NCBI GenBank assembly: GCA_032622095.1
Contig: CP136066.1
Coordinates: 146,723,559-146,787,558 of the forward strand
From: Siphonodentalium dalli
Taxonomy: Eukaryota > Mollusca > Scaphopoda > Gadilida > Siphonodentaliidae
Direction: 5' to 3'
DNA: 64,000 nucleotides
The notes under the pieces were generated by a model. That model saw only the letters and a program-made list of their open reading frames with translations. It did no database searches and had not been told where the DNA came from. A program made the position numbers and the translations under genes. The first letter of the stretch is position 1. Every line of letters starts with the position of its first letter. Positions 1 through 11,451 of the stretch are shown piece after piece.

Positions 1-1040
1 ACATAACACATTTCATGCCAGTTTTATAAAGAATGGTGTCTTCATTAGCGAGACAAGACCGTGAAATGTCGCATATATTGTCCTCTGTTCCCTAAGATGA
101 TAAAGTGTTATTGATATGCAAGCCAGTCAGATTATGGTGCCCATTTCAACAATCTACATTTTCTGGATCTATGGGTCATGGAGGAAAGCAAAAATGCATG
201 TAAACAATTTGGAAATAAGACAGAAACATAACAAATATATATTGGCCCAGTACTAATGGGTCACCCGATATTAATGCGGTCTGACTGGTCTACCTAGTGG
301 TCCAGTATATCAACATGACACTTCACATGAAAACTCCAGTTGGGATCCCCACCAAGATCGTTCCCCAGCAGAGGCTCTGACCTTGGACTGGGAGAACATG
401 TTTGCATATTTATGCATTTCCTCCCATAGCATTACAAGTTCTGACACAAATGCAAACTAATAATAATTCAATGTCAACTTATCCGAATAGCCACGGTGTT
501 GTGCCGAATCTGGAACTCTTGAATGTTTTATTTCTCATATGAAATACATTTACAGGATATTGACAAGAATACATATGTATATACAAAGACATGTATATGT
601 AAAATAAATATGTGGTAACATATACATATAGACTAGTATACATTCCGATTACATGACTTCTTCACTAAACAAAATGGCAAGAAAGAAGTGTACCAAATAA
701 ATTTTGAATATTATTGGCAGCATCTGACAAGGAGACATGGTACTAGTACACACAAGTCTTCTTAATTCAGCCATTGTAGTGGTATGAAAATTTACCCCCT
801 CGAGACAGCACTCATGTTCTCTCTTATTTATACCATTACAAGCTGCAGTATTAAACCATAGTAGGCGGCATATACATATACATATGCCATCAGTAGTGGG
901 CAAACCTGTGTGACAACAGCCAGTCATACTAAAAACGATTAAAGGTGTATTCAATTAAAGCTTATTCCAGCAAGAAATTTGCCAACATTATTGAGATTGT
1001 TAGAACAAGTTGAACAACACCCATATGAAACATGTCACAC
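1..1040. other. No gene or repeat recognised
   Basis: AT-rich sequence with only short, low-complexity ORFs. I see no splice-flanked exon, transposon motif or clear inverted repeat. It ends where the degraded minisatellite of the following foldback copy begins. Confidence 0.5.
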
Positions 1041-2300
1041 GAAAAACAATTCCTTCTGACAGCTTTCTGTATACCTATTCACCTCGCACATGCCAATTCA
1101 GCTACTCCTTGTATACCTAGAGATACCCACCCATGACCATATAGTCACACATTGTAAACATATTCACATCATTCTGGATCATATAATAACTCCCTGTATA
1201 CATATTGACAATACAGTCACTCCCTGGCTGCCATACCCTATATTAAGTTGATAAAGATTGATGATAATTGGCCAGAGCAGCCACATATTAAGGTCTCTCT
1301 CAGTTCCGTTTGAAAGTTCTTCTCATTTTCTTTCAAAGACATGGCCATAATCACAAAAGAAGCTTTCGGCAATAATTCCATACTGCATCATTTAAGTGAA
1401 TTTGTTATGCCTCATAAGGTAGTGGGACAACCAGAATAGAACATTTTGTTCTAGGTTGATTAATTAAAATGATTGATAACCAAGTGCTACATTTTCGGAA
1501 CAGCAGAGAATAATGTTCAAAATATATGTGAAAACTAAACTTTATACCAAATTTGTGTCACAAATTTAAGACAGATCAAACAATAAACATCTTTGCTACC
1601 AAAGATAGTTCCATTTTACTTTGGTGATTTTGATGTCAAGTTGAGAGAAAAATCCAATATTTCTGATGTCAGTCGTTACAATAGCAACAATTAAACAAGG
1701 TGCATCACTAATGTTAATATCCAATGTATGGAAGGCATATTAGTCGATTTTATTCATCAACCACGACTTGTAACCGATTGCAGCGCACGCTGGGGCAATA
1801 TCTACCATTTTCCATTATTTGGCAACCATTCTGGCGGCCATTTTGAGCTAAAGTGACAATCTTTTATCCATTGAGTTGGAATATTCATAAGTAATGGTAT
1901 GCCTGACTTACATTGCACAGTTCTGCTCATTTCTAGAATCCAAATGGTGATTTTTGGTGAAATTTGTACCGCGATCTGTAAAATCAAATGTTTAAGGGAT
2001 CGGAAGGGGCTGGTACCCACAGAATGGCATATTGCATTGCTCAAATGATCAATTAATACGAAAAATACTAAATAAAGTCGCAATTCTCAACCATTTCCAA
2101 ACAGCAGAAACTAATTTAGAAGATATTAGTAAAAAATTGTTATATTTTCCACTTCTGGCGGCCATTTTGGGTGCCATTTTGGCCGTGGAGTTCCAATTTT
2201 GCCCTAAGAAGTTAGCAATATGCCTTAGCTTCACAATAATATATAAATTTGTATACATTCGTCAACAATTTCTCTTAATAATTTGCATTAAGCTGACTTA
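1041..2300 (+). mobile_element. Half copy of minisatellite-core foldback element (one arm)
   Basis: Positions 1041-1238 carry degenerate repeats of the type CATGACCATATAGTCAC with CTGTATACATATT, the same array found at 19.4-21.7 kb. From about 1239 the sequence is collinear, in the same orientation, with the right arm of the complete element at 21.69-22.7 kb. Shared landmarks are the segment ending in CTCTCAGTTCCGTTT, the GGGACAACCAGAATA stretch, GATCGGAAGGGG, and the Kozak-like GGCGGCCATTTTGG blocks. Homology fades near 2300, before the terminal TCGACCAGACT end, so the outer terminus is missing. No left arm is present. The copy is diverged and is best read as a truncated relic. Confidence 0.75.
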
Positions 2301-2884
2301 TAGTGCCTGGTCTTTAAAACGCCGTTGCGTGACCTTTTGACCTCTGGTGACGTCATCAATGACAACATATTTGTGTTGACCAAACTGATAGAGTATTCAA
2401 ATACTTACAAAATGACACATCACCTGTTAATATTCAATCACAATGACATCACTTGTATGGGATATCAGTTTCCCCCACCCCAAAAAAATGTAAAAATAAA
2501 TGTAACCGAGTAAGGCTAAACTTTGACACAGTAGGTACAATAGGACCCAAAATAATAGCTGTTAACATCGTTTTTCCTGACCAGTACATATTAGGGTACA
2601 TGAACATACCAAAGAGGTGGTGGGGTGCATGAAGGGTCCTACCAGCTCATGGACTATCAAATTTGGCATGTTCACGTGAATGTCATTTTCAAAGTTCTGG
2701 ATGTGCATTCCATATATGGAACTTTTGAATGTTCAAAGGTTCCATATATTGAAAACACCTCCAAAACTGTAACATGTAGCACTTAAACTGCGGAACGGGG
2801 GCTGAATCAATTCAATATTGCGGCGACTCGGTGATCTCGCGTATATTCCAACACCCAAACAGCGGTGAGAATTTGTACCATTGG
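2301..2884. other. No gene recognised
   Basis: No supported coding sequence. A small hairpin lies at about 2710-2750 (TTCCATATATGGAAC followed by GTTCCATATAT). The G-run at 2884-2892 marks the edge of the LINE fragment that follows. Confidence 0.45.
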
Positions 2885-3315
2885 GGGGGGGGTCATTGCC
2901 AGTAAGGATCCCTGAGGAACACCACATAAAGTTTTAAGGAGATTTTACTTGCTTCCATTGAATTCCTCGTATTGTCGTGTCATTGAGATTGCTTCGAAAC
3001 CATTTGTTTGCCATGCCTCTAATTTCATTATGTTCCATTTGTGTAAGTAAGATGTCGTAGTTTATTGCGTCAAAATCTTTGGACAGATCAAGAAAAGGGG
3101 CAACGGTGGAATTTTTCGTGGGCTTGTCGTTATTTTTCACAACATGATCCAGTATATGAATGATGGGATGAAAAGTTGAATGGTTAGGTGTCCGATTCAT
3201 TAAGAAAATGAACTAACCGTTTTTTGCATTCGTTTTTCGAGTAGTTTAGAAACTTGTTCGAATGACAAGTGGAATATATGCTTTAATGCAGAAAATATGG
3301 TTTCCTTCATCAGTT
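2885..3315 (-). pseudogene. LINE reverse transcriptase fragment (motifs A and B)
   Basis: The minus-strand translation shows RT palm motifs of a Jockey/CR1-group non-LTR retrotransposon: FLDLSKDFDAINYDIL (motif A, with the usual Ala of SKAFD changed to Asp) and, near 2900-2930, CGVPQGSLL (motif B). Upstream residues read RTPNHSTFHPIIHIL, matching the conserved FGF/HST..PI.H stretch that precedes motif A. The frame changes at least twice and the catalytic YADD block is absent because homology ends at the G-run near 2884. The matching endonuclease and linker part lies at 5.3-6.2 kb on the same strand, so the two are probably one element split by the repeat between them. Confidence 0.8.
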
Positions 3316-5316
3316 TTAGCTCACCTGAGACGAAGTCTCCGGTGGAGCTATATTCTCACTCCTCATCCGTCCGTCCATCCGTCCGTCCGTCCATCCGTCA
3401 ACAATTCTTTAAACATCTTCTTCGGAACAATAAGACCGAATGTATTCATATATGGTGTGGATGTTCCCTATGTGACTCGCATTCAGCTTTGTTCAAATGA
3501 GGTCACTGAGTCAAATAGTTGCGAAAGTAGGGCCGTAAATCTATTCTTCCATTGTAATTCTTAGAATGACTTCTCAAGAACCATGGGGCCGACTTAGCTT
3601 ATATTTGGTATGGAAGGTCCTTGGGTGACTGGGGTTCAGATTTGTTTAAACGTGGTCACTGGGTCAAATAGGGACAGAGCCAGGGACACAACTTTAAAAA
3701 TTTTTTTTTTAGATTGAACTCATTGTTCAATTTAACAAAACAAAAACAAACAAAAAATTGATTTGAAAAAAATAAAAAAATAATAATTTAATTATTTTAT
3801 TTTATTTTAATTGAGATTAATTTCTTGCTTGATTTAAAAAACAAATATCATCCACCGGGGTGACTCAAGCAAATTTTGTTTTAATCAGTCTAAAACCAAG
3901 AACATGCATACAGCAGAAACTCGGAGCTCTATGAGATATGAGGAAGGTGCCTGCAATCACTGAATGTTTACTTAACACGATATAGAAGTCACATTGATTA
4001 TACAGTAATAAATTAAATGGCAGTGTTGACAAAATCTGATTGGAATGCCAGCTCCTTTGATTAATGGCCTAAAATTCTCTTCCTGTTAGAGAGTTTGTAT
4101 ATAAATGACCTATGGCTTATGATAACAAACTCCCAATGCCAGTAAAGCTAAATACCTGCTTTCTCGGGCGATTACATATGGGAAACTGGATGAGAAAGAA
4201 GGAAGCATTTTTGTTAGCTTACCTGAGATGAAGAATTGAGACATATTTTGTGTGGATGGTCCCTAGGTGGCTGGGATTCTGTTCTGTTCAAATGGGGGTC
4301 ACATGGTCAAAAAAGTGGCATAGCTAGGGACCTAACTCTTTCCATCCATAGTAATTCTTAAAACATCTCAAGAATCATCGGTGCTATTTAGCTTATAATA
4401 GGTATGGAAGGTTCTTGGGTGACAGGGATACAGATGTGTTAACATGAGGTCACCTGGTCAAATAAGGGGGGAGCCAGTGACATAACTTGTCCATCCGTTG
4501 TAATTCTTAAAATGTCTTCCTATCAAGAACCATCAGGCCTATTCAGCTTATATTTGATATGGGTGACTAGGATTAAGATTTGATTCAGAATTGGTCAGAG
4601 CCACGGACATAATTCTTTGCCTCATTAGTTATTTTTTTAAACATCTTGTCCAGAACCATTTGGCATATTTAGCATACATTTTGGTATAGAGAGTCCTTCG
4701 GTGACTGGGATTCAGATTTGTTGAAATGGGTTCACCAGGACAAATAGGGGTGCGGCCAGGGACATAACTCTTCCCCATAGTAATTCTTAAAATGGCTTCT
4801 CAAGAGCCATCAGTCCTATTTAGCGTATATGTAGCAACTAGAATGGAGGGTCCTTGTGTTACTTGAGACCGGGTTACAGATTTGTTAAAACGGGTTCGAC
4901 CAATCAAGAAATGGCATTTGGTGTATATGGCCTATGGAGTGTTGGGATCAATTTTTTTTTGAATGGGGTCCACCAGTAAAAAAAGGGGGGCATGTCAGGT
5001 TGTAACTTTGCCACAGTTAGGACAGCTCGAGGTATCAGTTGTAAAATACCAACATGTGCAAAGGAATTTTCCGAACTTGGGATGGGTTTGATTCAGTTGA
5101 GAGGGAGCATACTATGGACTATGTGGGTGTGGGATCTGGACCATATTTCAAGGTGGACACCTCACAGATCAATGGAGACCCTCTATGCTACGTCCCTCTT
5201 TATGACTACTTGTTTTAAGTTGATTTGACAAGTACTAACTCTTATGGTCTTCCGAGTCCCAGTCTTCTCAGTCTTTAGAGTCTGGTGAGCGTCGCCACAG
5301 TCATTGACTGTCTTGT
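3316..5316 (+). repeat. Dispersed repeat with CTCACCTGAG start and ~140-bp internal tandem units
   Basis: It starts near TTTTAGCTCACCTGAGACGAAG, then GGTGGAGCTATATTCTC and a (CCGT/CCAT)n tract at 3366-3402. Inside are about seven degenerate units of ~130-150 bp (around 3540, 4240, 4380, 4500, 4630, 4770 and 4890). Each has TAATTCTTAAAA, TCAAGAACCAT, GGTATGGAAGGTCCTTGGGTGACTGG (in part) and AGGTCACTGGGTCAAATAGG. It ends at about 5316 in CAGTCATTGAC. A shorter copy with the same start and the same end lies at 63.4-63.9 kb. It interrupts a LINE on the minus strand. It has no coding capacity, and repeats of this style are frequent in bivalve genomes. Confidence 0.75.
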
Positions 5317-6200
5317 GTAGATATTCCATTGAAGTCACTGCTGGTTTTCCCATTAATTGAGTAGCAAGTTAGAATACATCTTGGGTTGTGGTGGGCGTAA
5401 TATTTAGCTCGTTGCTTTGTCTAATCGTTAAATAATCGAGGAAGTTTACATCTTGTGATTTTCAATAAGTTATGTGGTCTTGTGACCTATATTGGAAAAA
5501 CATTCATTAAATTGTTCAGCGATAGTGTCAGGACTTATAAACTTATAAACTGTAAGTTGTTATGTAAAACATTCGGGTAATCATCCGTAATTTGTCTTGT
5601 TTTATTGCACCTTTGATGGTCTTCCATGTTTCTTTTAAACTATACTTATTTGTTTCTAATATCTCACAGTAAAACATGCTTTTACTTTTCCGGATAAGTG
5701 TGTTATATAGTTACCGATATTTGAGGTAGGAATTTGTATGGATGGAGGAGGGCGAGCTTAGTTTACGGGTATATTGTTCTTGTTTCTTAAGTGAAAATGA
5801 ATTTGATGAATTTAGGTTGTTTTTTTGTTGTATACTGTCGAACGGATATCCAAAATGTTTTGGTATGCTTGATCTGCATTATTACAATTATAAACCGAAT
5901 GGAAAGTACACGATTTAAGAGCACCGTTAAATCTATTAATATTTTCTTGGGAAAAGTTTCGTCGGGAGTGCGCTTGGTTTCATGTGGGTTTTTTAATCGG
6001 TTATGACCTTCGGTGTCAGTGAGAAATACCCGCATGTATCGCATGTAACTCTGACAGAGCAGTGTTCGTTACAAAGATTATTTGTGTATATATGATCTAT
6101 AAGGGTCGCTGAGTGGTCGGTTATTCTTGTCGGTTTTGTTATCACCGGCACGAATCCTCGTGTGAATACATTGTTTAAAAAGTCGTTTGTTTTGTTGTGG
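5317..6200 (-). pseudogene. LINE endonuclease C-terminus and linker, frameshifted
   Basis: Near 6020-6190 the minus strand encodes PTRITDHSATLIDHIYTNN, which matches the conserved end of the APE endonuclease domain of Jockey/CR1-like LINEs. Toward lower coordinates the broken frames still give linker-like segments such as NCNNADQAYQNILDI and KETWKTIKGAIK. Stops and frameshifts occur throughout, so this is a relic. It continues in order and orientation to the RT fragment at 2885-3315 once the intervening repeat is ignored, which supports a single ancestral element. Confidence 0.7.
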
Positions 6201-6639
6201 GAAATTGTTTTTTTCTTTTGTGGGTATATTAATTTTATTAGTTTGACACCGTGAATTCAGGAAATTGTTGGCAGGATTTCAAGTGGTTAAGGGAAAGAGT
6301 TTTCGAAATTGAAATCTGAGCCTATAAACAATAAACATGCACGGATTTTCCCAGGTTCACGGCGCAAATTTCCATTTATAAACTCAATGATTAAAAGTTA
6401 TAATTACCTTGGCTTTTATCGGATGAGCAGTTTGGAAAATAATTACACATCGGGTGGTAACTTAAGATAAGAGTACATATTATGTCTATATAGAGAAAAA
6501 ACCACCTGATACAGACCAATGTTACTCTGTAGTAATACAAAACTATTAGTTAAAATTCCTCAGTGGTAGGTGGCATGCCACGCCAGCCGTTGAGGCATGC
6601 CAATATCCCATAATATGTCAAATATAGCGAATTATCGAA

Positions 6640-6850
6640 ATATGAAATACCACGAAAAAGCGAAATAGGAAAATACAGCGAAATAGTGGAATAAAAAATG
6701 CATCTAAAAAGCGAAATTGGAAAATACAGCGAAATTGCGGAATAAAAAATGCATCGAAATAAGAAATTATTTTTATTAACTAAATAACGGAGATATTTGA
6801 AGAAGTGTTTTTGACGAAATAACGGGCATATTTGGAGAAGTGTTTTAAAG
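6640..6850. repeat. Short tandem duplications (GCGAAAT-rich and a ~38-bp unit)
   Basis: Two adjacent local arrays. Positions 6655-6765 repeat a ~55-bp unit built on AGCGAAATWGGAAAATACAG and GGAATAAAAAATGCAT. Positions 6778-6845 duplicate ACGAAATAACGG..ATATTTGGAGAAGTGTTTT. The 103-residue minus-strand ORF here is only the translation of these repeats. Confidence 0.7.
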
Positions 6851-6943
6851 AGGTACACCAAACTGAACCAGACGGGAAAGGACGTGTTTAAATTGTCTGG
6901 TCAGCTATATATATTACACATGCAGTCGGTTTTGTCGCTTGCT

Positions 6944-8205
6944 GTACGAAAAATATTATATCGCACCCGGCATCACAGCGATGACATAATGAACTCTGTA
7001 GCAGAAGCTCGTGCGAAGAACGAGATACAAATTCGAAAGACGCTGGGGTGACCGAGTGTGTTTATGTGCCGGATTCTCACGACATGCTTTTTCGAGTATG
7101 GATTACTTTATAATTTCATGTGTGTTTGAGATGCTGAAGATAAAAATTTGTCCCATCTCTAGAATCTACAAGAACATAAACATGTTACATCGTAGTGTTA
7201 ACCAGTTTCGTAAAAATGTGCTTTAGTTATCAGAATCAATTTATTGCGACAAAATAATGCTAACCACTTTCAACTATGGTATCAAATTTCCCAAAACGTG
7301 TTATTTATCAACAAACTATGGCACCGTATACATATTATCAATAAGTATCACGAAATTTGACCGTATTACCACTCGATTTTAGAGTTATCCATCTTCATCC
7401 GCAATTTTGCCCGAGACCCTCTGTTTGACAACGTGTTTCTGGGCCACATATTATTACACATTTCGAGAAATAACAAACTTCAAAAATCGATATCTGATCA
7501 TTCTGAGCTCTGATGGGTGGGTTCCTCGACTCGAATCAAATATGTTTTACACCCGAAGCCAAAGAAATAGTAATTTAGGAGCGTCAGGTCGTATTGAGTA
7601 CTTTTAACCGTTTCTAATCAATCATGTGGTCAAATTTTGAAAGCTCAAAGATGTACAACACAGTCACCATGCAGCTGGTCACACCCATAAATATTTGCAA
7701 TTATGTAACTTTTGTTGGGGAAATTTGCATGGAGATGCCCATTCCGAATTGGTCACTTGCGCTCCCGCAACACACTATCGTGGATAATGCTATTGTTATT
7801 TAATGAAACTCACCTTAACCGTTTATATAACCTCGATGAAATTTGTCACAGTTGCGCTTGATCCAATTTGCCTTCCAAACATGTACACATTTTATTTCCG
7901 CAATAGAAAGTAGCAGTAAACTGGTTAACAGGTGAATCTATTTGGAACACTACGATGTAACATATTTATCTTCTTGTAGATTCTAGAGATGAGACAAAAT
8001 TTATATTTTCTTCAACATCTCAAACACACATGAAATTATAAAGTAAGCCATATCCGAAAAAGCATGTCGTGAGAATCCGGCACATACAACACAATCGGTC
8101 ACCCAGCATCTTTCGCATTTGTCTCTCGTTCTTCGCACGAGCTTCTGCTACAGAGTTCATTATGTCATCGCTGTGATGACGGGTGCGATATAATATTTTT
8201 CGTAC
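6944..8205. mobile_element. Inverted-repeat element with ~300-bp arms
   Basis: The left arm (6944 to ~7250) and right arm (~7880 to 8205) are inverted, diverged copies. The outer ends read GTACGAAAAATATTATATCG on one side and its complement on the other. Shared internal landmarks include GCAGAAGCTCGTGCGAAGAA, GTGCCGGATTCTCACGACAT and GTTAACCAGTTT. The ~630-bp spacer shows no transposase. The right arm, read on the minus strand, gives a short Cys-containing peptide (LCCMCRILTTCFFG) that is disrupted in the left arm. I see no convincing target-site duplication. Confidence 0.7.
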
Positions 8206-8504
8206 TTTGTATTTGGAAATATGTTTTTTCTTCAATTTTCGAGTCTATACATAGGCCCACCTCATGAGCGAAGCAGGCCCCCAGTAACCCCTAATTCCCT
8301 TTGTATGACCATGATTATTGTATGTATCTGTGCAGGAGATGCCCCTTTAATCAAATATACTAGAGCTCCAGGGTGGAGACACATCCATGGGGCAGGGATG
8401 CTGATGACATGAAAATAGGTGTGTTGGGGCCAATTTCAAGTAAATAAGTACTGGTACATCATATATGAGTGAAGCAAGCCCTTGGCGATACCCAATTTTT
8501 ATGA

Positions 8505-8675
8505 TACAAGCGCCAAAACATGCGCAATTGGTCGCACATTTTGTCGCTTGTTGCGCTTTCGGTGCACCGAAACATGCGCTAATATCGCACATTTTGTCGC
8601 TTCGGTGCTTTCGGCGCGTTACTAATGGCGCATGTATTGGCACGCCGAAAGCGCCATTAGGAAGTGGCCCTAATA
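8505..8675. mobile_element. Hairpin MITE, family also at 30.4 kb
   Basis: Dense inverted motifs: AAACATGCGC, TCGCACATTTTGTCGC, CTTTCGGTGCACCGAAA, and a right end CGCCGAAAGCGCCATTAGG. The same words and layout occur at 30397-30604, where both ends are preserved. The left end of this copy is less clear. It is non-coding. Confidence 0.6.
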
Positions 8676-9116
8676 GTATTCCATAGGTGTGTCAGGTAAA
8701 ACACGCATTGGCGCCAATTACCCGAGAATGGCCATTTTGTGCTTTAGTTATCCATGCAGCATTAGCATTTTACTCCCATTCAAAATTTTAACAATCCGGT
8801 CACGTCAGATATGTGTGCTTGCGTTTTATATCATGAGTATCTGGTATATGTAGCACACTTAATGAAATTGGTCAGCATGACGCCGATACGATCGTGCAGG
8901 TGTACCCGGAAAATGAATTTTGTCGTAAACAACTACATTATTTCGCAATGCTTATTGAGGATAAATTGAAGTTCACGATTTAACATGCCGAGCATTCATA
9001 AAAGTATGCAGCTTGTCACTCGCGATACACGACTGTAAGAAATGTTAGCACGTCTCACAGCTGCGTCTGGGCGAAATTAAAATACACAGAAAATACCTAC
9101 AGGTTTTGTTTAAATA

Positions 9117-9212
9117 TCTCATGAGTGTCTGGAGAGAAATATCGAATTTTCACGAACGGCTACAAACCGCGAGTGAAAATTCGATATTTCCTTCCAGACA
9201 CGAATGAGATGT
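9117..9212. repeat. Near-perfect hairpin, ~44-bp arms
   Basis: ATCTCATGAGTGTCTGGAGA..AATATCGAATTTTCACGA is followed, after a ~10-bp loop, by its inverted complement with only a few mismatches. A partial third copy (CTATCTGGAGAGAAATAGCG) lies at about 9498. It is probably a palindromic MITE remnant. Confidence 0.75.
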
Positions 9213-9919
9213 TACAAGTATTCAAAAAAAACCTCTAGATATTATTTTTATTATATGCGGCTTATTTAGGCTCAAAATTGCTAAGTTTTACGTTTTAATT
9301 AATTAAATAATTAAACTGTACTTAATTAAAGAGCGCACGTGTCAGTGTTTACTAGCAGTAACGAGCCGAGGCGTAAAGTTTAATGTGACACATGCGCGTC
9401 ATAAATTGGTCGCTTTTGATTGGCTAGTGGACAGTGTGCACGCAATGATCACTCGATCGACCCTGGTTAAGTTAGTTTCATGCCCAACAAAGAAATAACG
9501 CTATCTGGAGAGAAATAGCGACATCACATTTCTCTGTGGCTTCTAAGAGATAAATACAATGATCTCCCGCTATGTTATAGGCAAGCATATAAAATTTCAT
9601 CCATTTAGGGTTAGGGTAGCTACATATAGATACGTATGAACCACTGGTAACCTCTGCACGCCCGAATCGCAAAATAAAGGATACGCCCACACAGCTGGTA
9701 TAATTCCCTGGGGAAAATCCTCTCTTCTCGCTCTATGTGTGTTCTCTTTATGTATTCTCCTTACAGTCGTCCATATTTCTATGCCGATTGCGATGAAATT
9801 ATTTTCCATTATTTATATTTGTATTTCGGCTCTCTGAAAGACGTGGTCTCGGTCCGGGATCAACACGGCATCGCCTTTTGACGACTTGATGTCAAATACA
9901 CATTATCGAACATATACTA

Positions 9920-10065
9920 AACGGTTAACGCTCTTTATATTTACCTTATCGGGACAAACCATGACTTAAATGCTCTTTATCTGTGTGAGTCACCCACCGA
10001 ACATAAATCACGCGAACGCTCTTTATCATTGACCTTATCGGGACAAAGAACGACAAGTTCGCGCT
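9920..10065. repeat. Imperfect tandem duplication, ~87 bp
   Basis: The phrase AACGCTCTTTAT..ACCTTATCGGGACAAA occurs at about 9925 and again at about 10012, with related intervening sequence and a further GCTCTTTAT at about 9970. No coding content is seen in 8700-10140 apart from this and the hairpins. Confidence 0.6.
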
Positions 10066-10141
10066 TTATATTTTAGCTCGAATGCATTTAGTTGTTTTCA
10101 CAGAACTGCGGCTATACGCCTGCGGGTTGCGGCTACCGGTT

Positions 10142-10271
10142 TAGGCGCCACTTTTCAAACCATACACATCACTGGGGTTGTTGCTGACGAATTTTTTTTG
10201 AAAGCGGATGCATTTAACTGCGTTAGCCGCAATCCCAGTGATATATGTATGGTTTGAAACGTTGCGCCTAT
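10142..10271. repeat. Hairpin element, ~38-bp arms
   Basis: GGCGCCACTTTTCAAACCAT..ATCACTGGGGTTG pairs with CAATCCCAGTGATATATGTATGG..GTTGCGCC. The loop contains a T-run and GCGTTAGCC. It is non-coding and MITE-like. Confidence 0.65.
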
Positions 10272-10467
10272 AACCCGATAGCCGGATGCCCCAGACGCAG
10301 GTCTGTGAAAGCAGCTTTATCGACACGCTCTGCATAATATCTAGAGGTACATCCTTCATATGGAGAAAGATGTATTATTTCGTGTATTCTTACATGAAAG
10401 ATATACCGCCTATATGGACATGTGCAGAGTATGAACGAATATACACATATATATACCGTCTATATAT

Positions 10468-11451
10468 TAGTGTGCGGTCCGAATATTCGAATGTTCGAAT
10501 ATTCGCTCGTAAAAATGAATATTCGAAAATTCGAATAATTATTTGACTATTCGAATATTCGAGAATAATCTCCGGGTAATTGTTTCCTGGTTTGTTATTA
10601 GTCTGATGGTCTGTTAAAAGTATAGTCTATTTTCCACTGACCATAAACGAATTAATATGACGTAACTGTAACGTTCTGATTTGATTGGCGTCATGACGTC
10701 GAAATAATTTTATTGGCTAGGTGTAAACCAGACCGTGCTTGCATGTGGTCATAGGAAGCGGACCTATAAGGCATCGTTTTGTTTTGTTTGCGCGTTGTCA
10801 CTTTACCCCGAAGTCGCCAAATTAGCTAAGTTCTATCTCGGTATACCGGCCACCAGTGTGTCGTCTGAACCACAGGGGCCTGTAACGCGCTCCGCTGTCC
10901 GCCCCCCTTTTGCACTGCCCATATACGCCGCCCCTATATACGCGCCTTCTTCGCGTTAATGGAACATTATATAGACTATATAATGTTCCATTAACGCGAA
11001 GAAGGCGCGTATATAGAGGCGGCGTATATGGGCAGTGCAAAGGGGGGCGGACAGCGGAGCGCGTTACAGGCCCCTGCATGTGGTCTGAACGCGCGTTCTC
11101 TACCACAGGGCTGATCTCTACTGAAAAACGCAACCGGTTGAAGCCGCAGACTGTCCGAATGTTACACTTCTTGAACAAGAACCTTTAAGCCATGCATGGG
11201 ACATTGACTACTTGAACTTCATAAACAGATAAACTCTTGCTATTAAGCCAAAAGACTTTTTTTTTCTTCTCTTTTTTTGCGTATAGCATGTGCATGGATA
11301 AATATGCCATTTCATTAAATAATAAATTGGTTCCAAAAATGTTATCTATATAATTTTATAATTTATCTAAATATTCGAATACTATTCGAATATTCGCTCG
11401 TTATTCGAACCGAATATTCGAATACCGAAATCCGTCGAATACCGAACACTA
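10468..11451. mobile_element. Non-autonomous hAT transposon, 984 bp
   Basis: The ends read TAGTGTGCGGTCCGAATATTCG on the left and the complement of TAGTGTTCGGTATTCG on the right, a hAT-style TAGTGTT terminus. An identical 8-bp duplication, CTATATAT, flanks the element at 10460-10467 and 11452-11459, the hAT hallmark length. Subterminal regions are rich in ATTCGAATATTCG, a palindromic word suited to repeated transposase binding. There is no transposase ORF, so mobility would depend on a partner in trans. A second palindromic element (10871-11082) sits inside. The classification is strong on TSD and TIR; the family name is unknown. Confidence 0.88.
10871..11082. mobile_element. Nested palindromic element, ~100-bp arms, nearly no loop
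   Basis: Positions 10873-10974 and 10976-11076 are inverted complements with about one indel, meeting at a single base near 10975. The outer ends are CAGGGGCCTGTAACGCG. Both sides carry GTCTGAAC (10863-10870 and 11083-11090), a candidate 8-bp target duplication. The arms are GC-rich (GCCCATATACGCCGCC) in an AT-rich host. Opposite-strand ORFs here are mirror artefacts of the palindrome. Confidence 0.8.

Noticed and set aside
8020-8235. RING-finger or IAP-like exon
   Set aside because: Only one CxxC pair is present; the later Cys and His ligands are missing and the inverted copy is frameshifted.
10735-11188. Overlapping ORFs of 74-118 codons on both strands
   Set aside because: Mirror images generated by the palindrome at 10873-11076.
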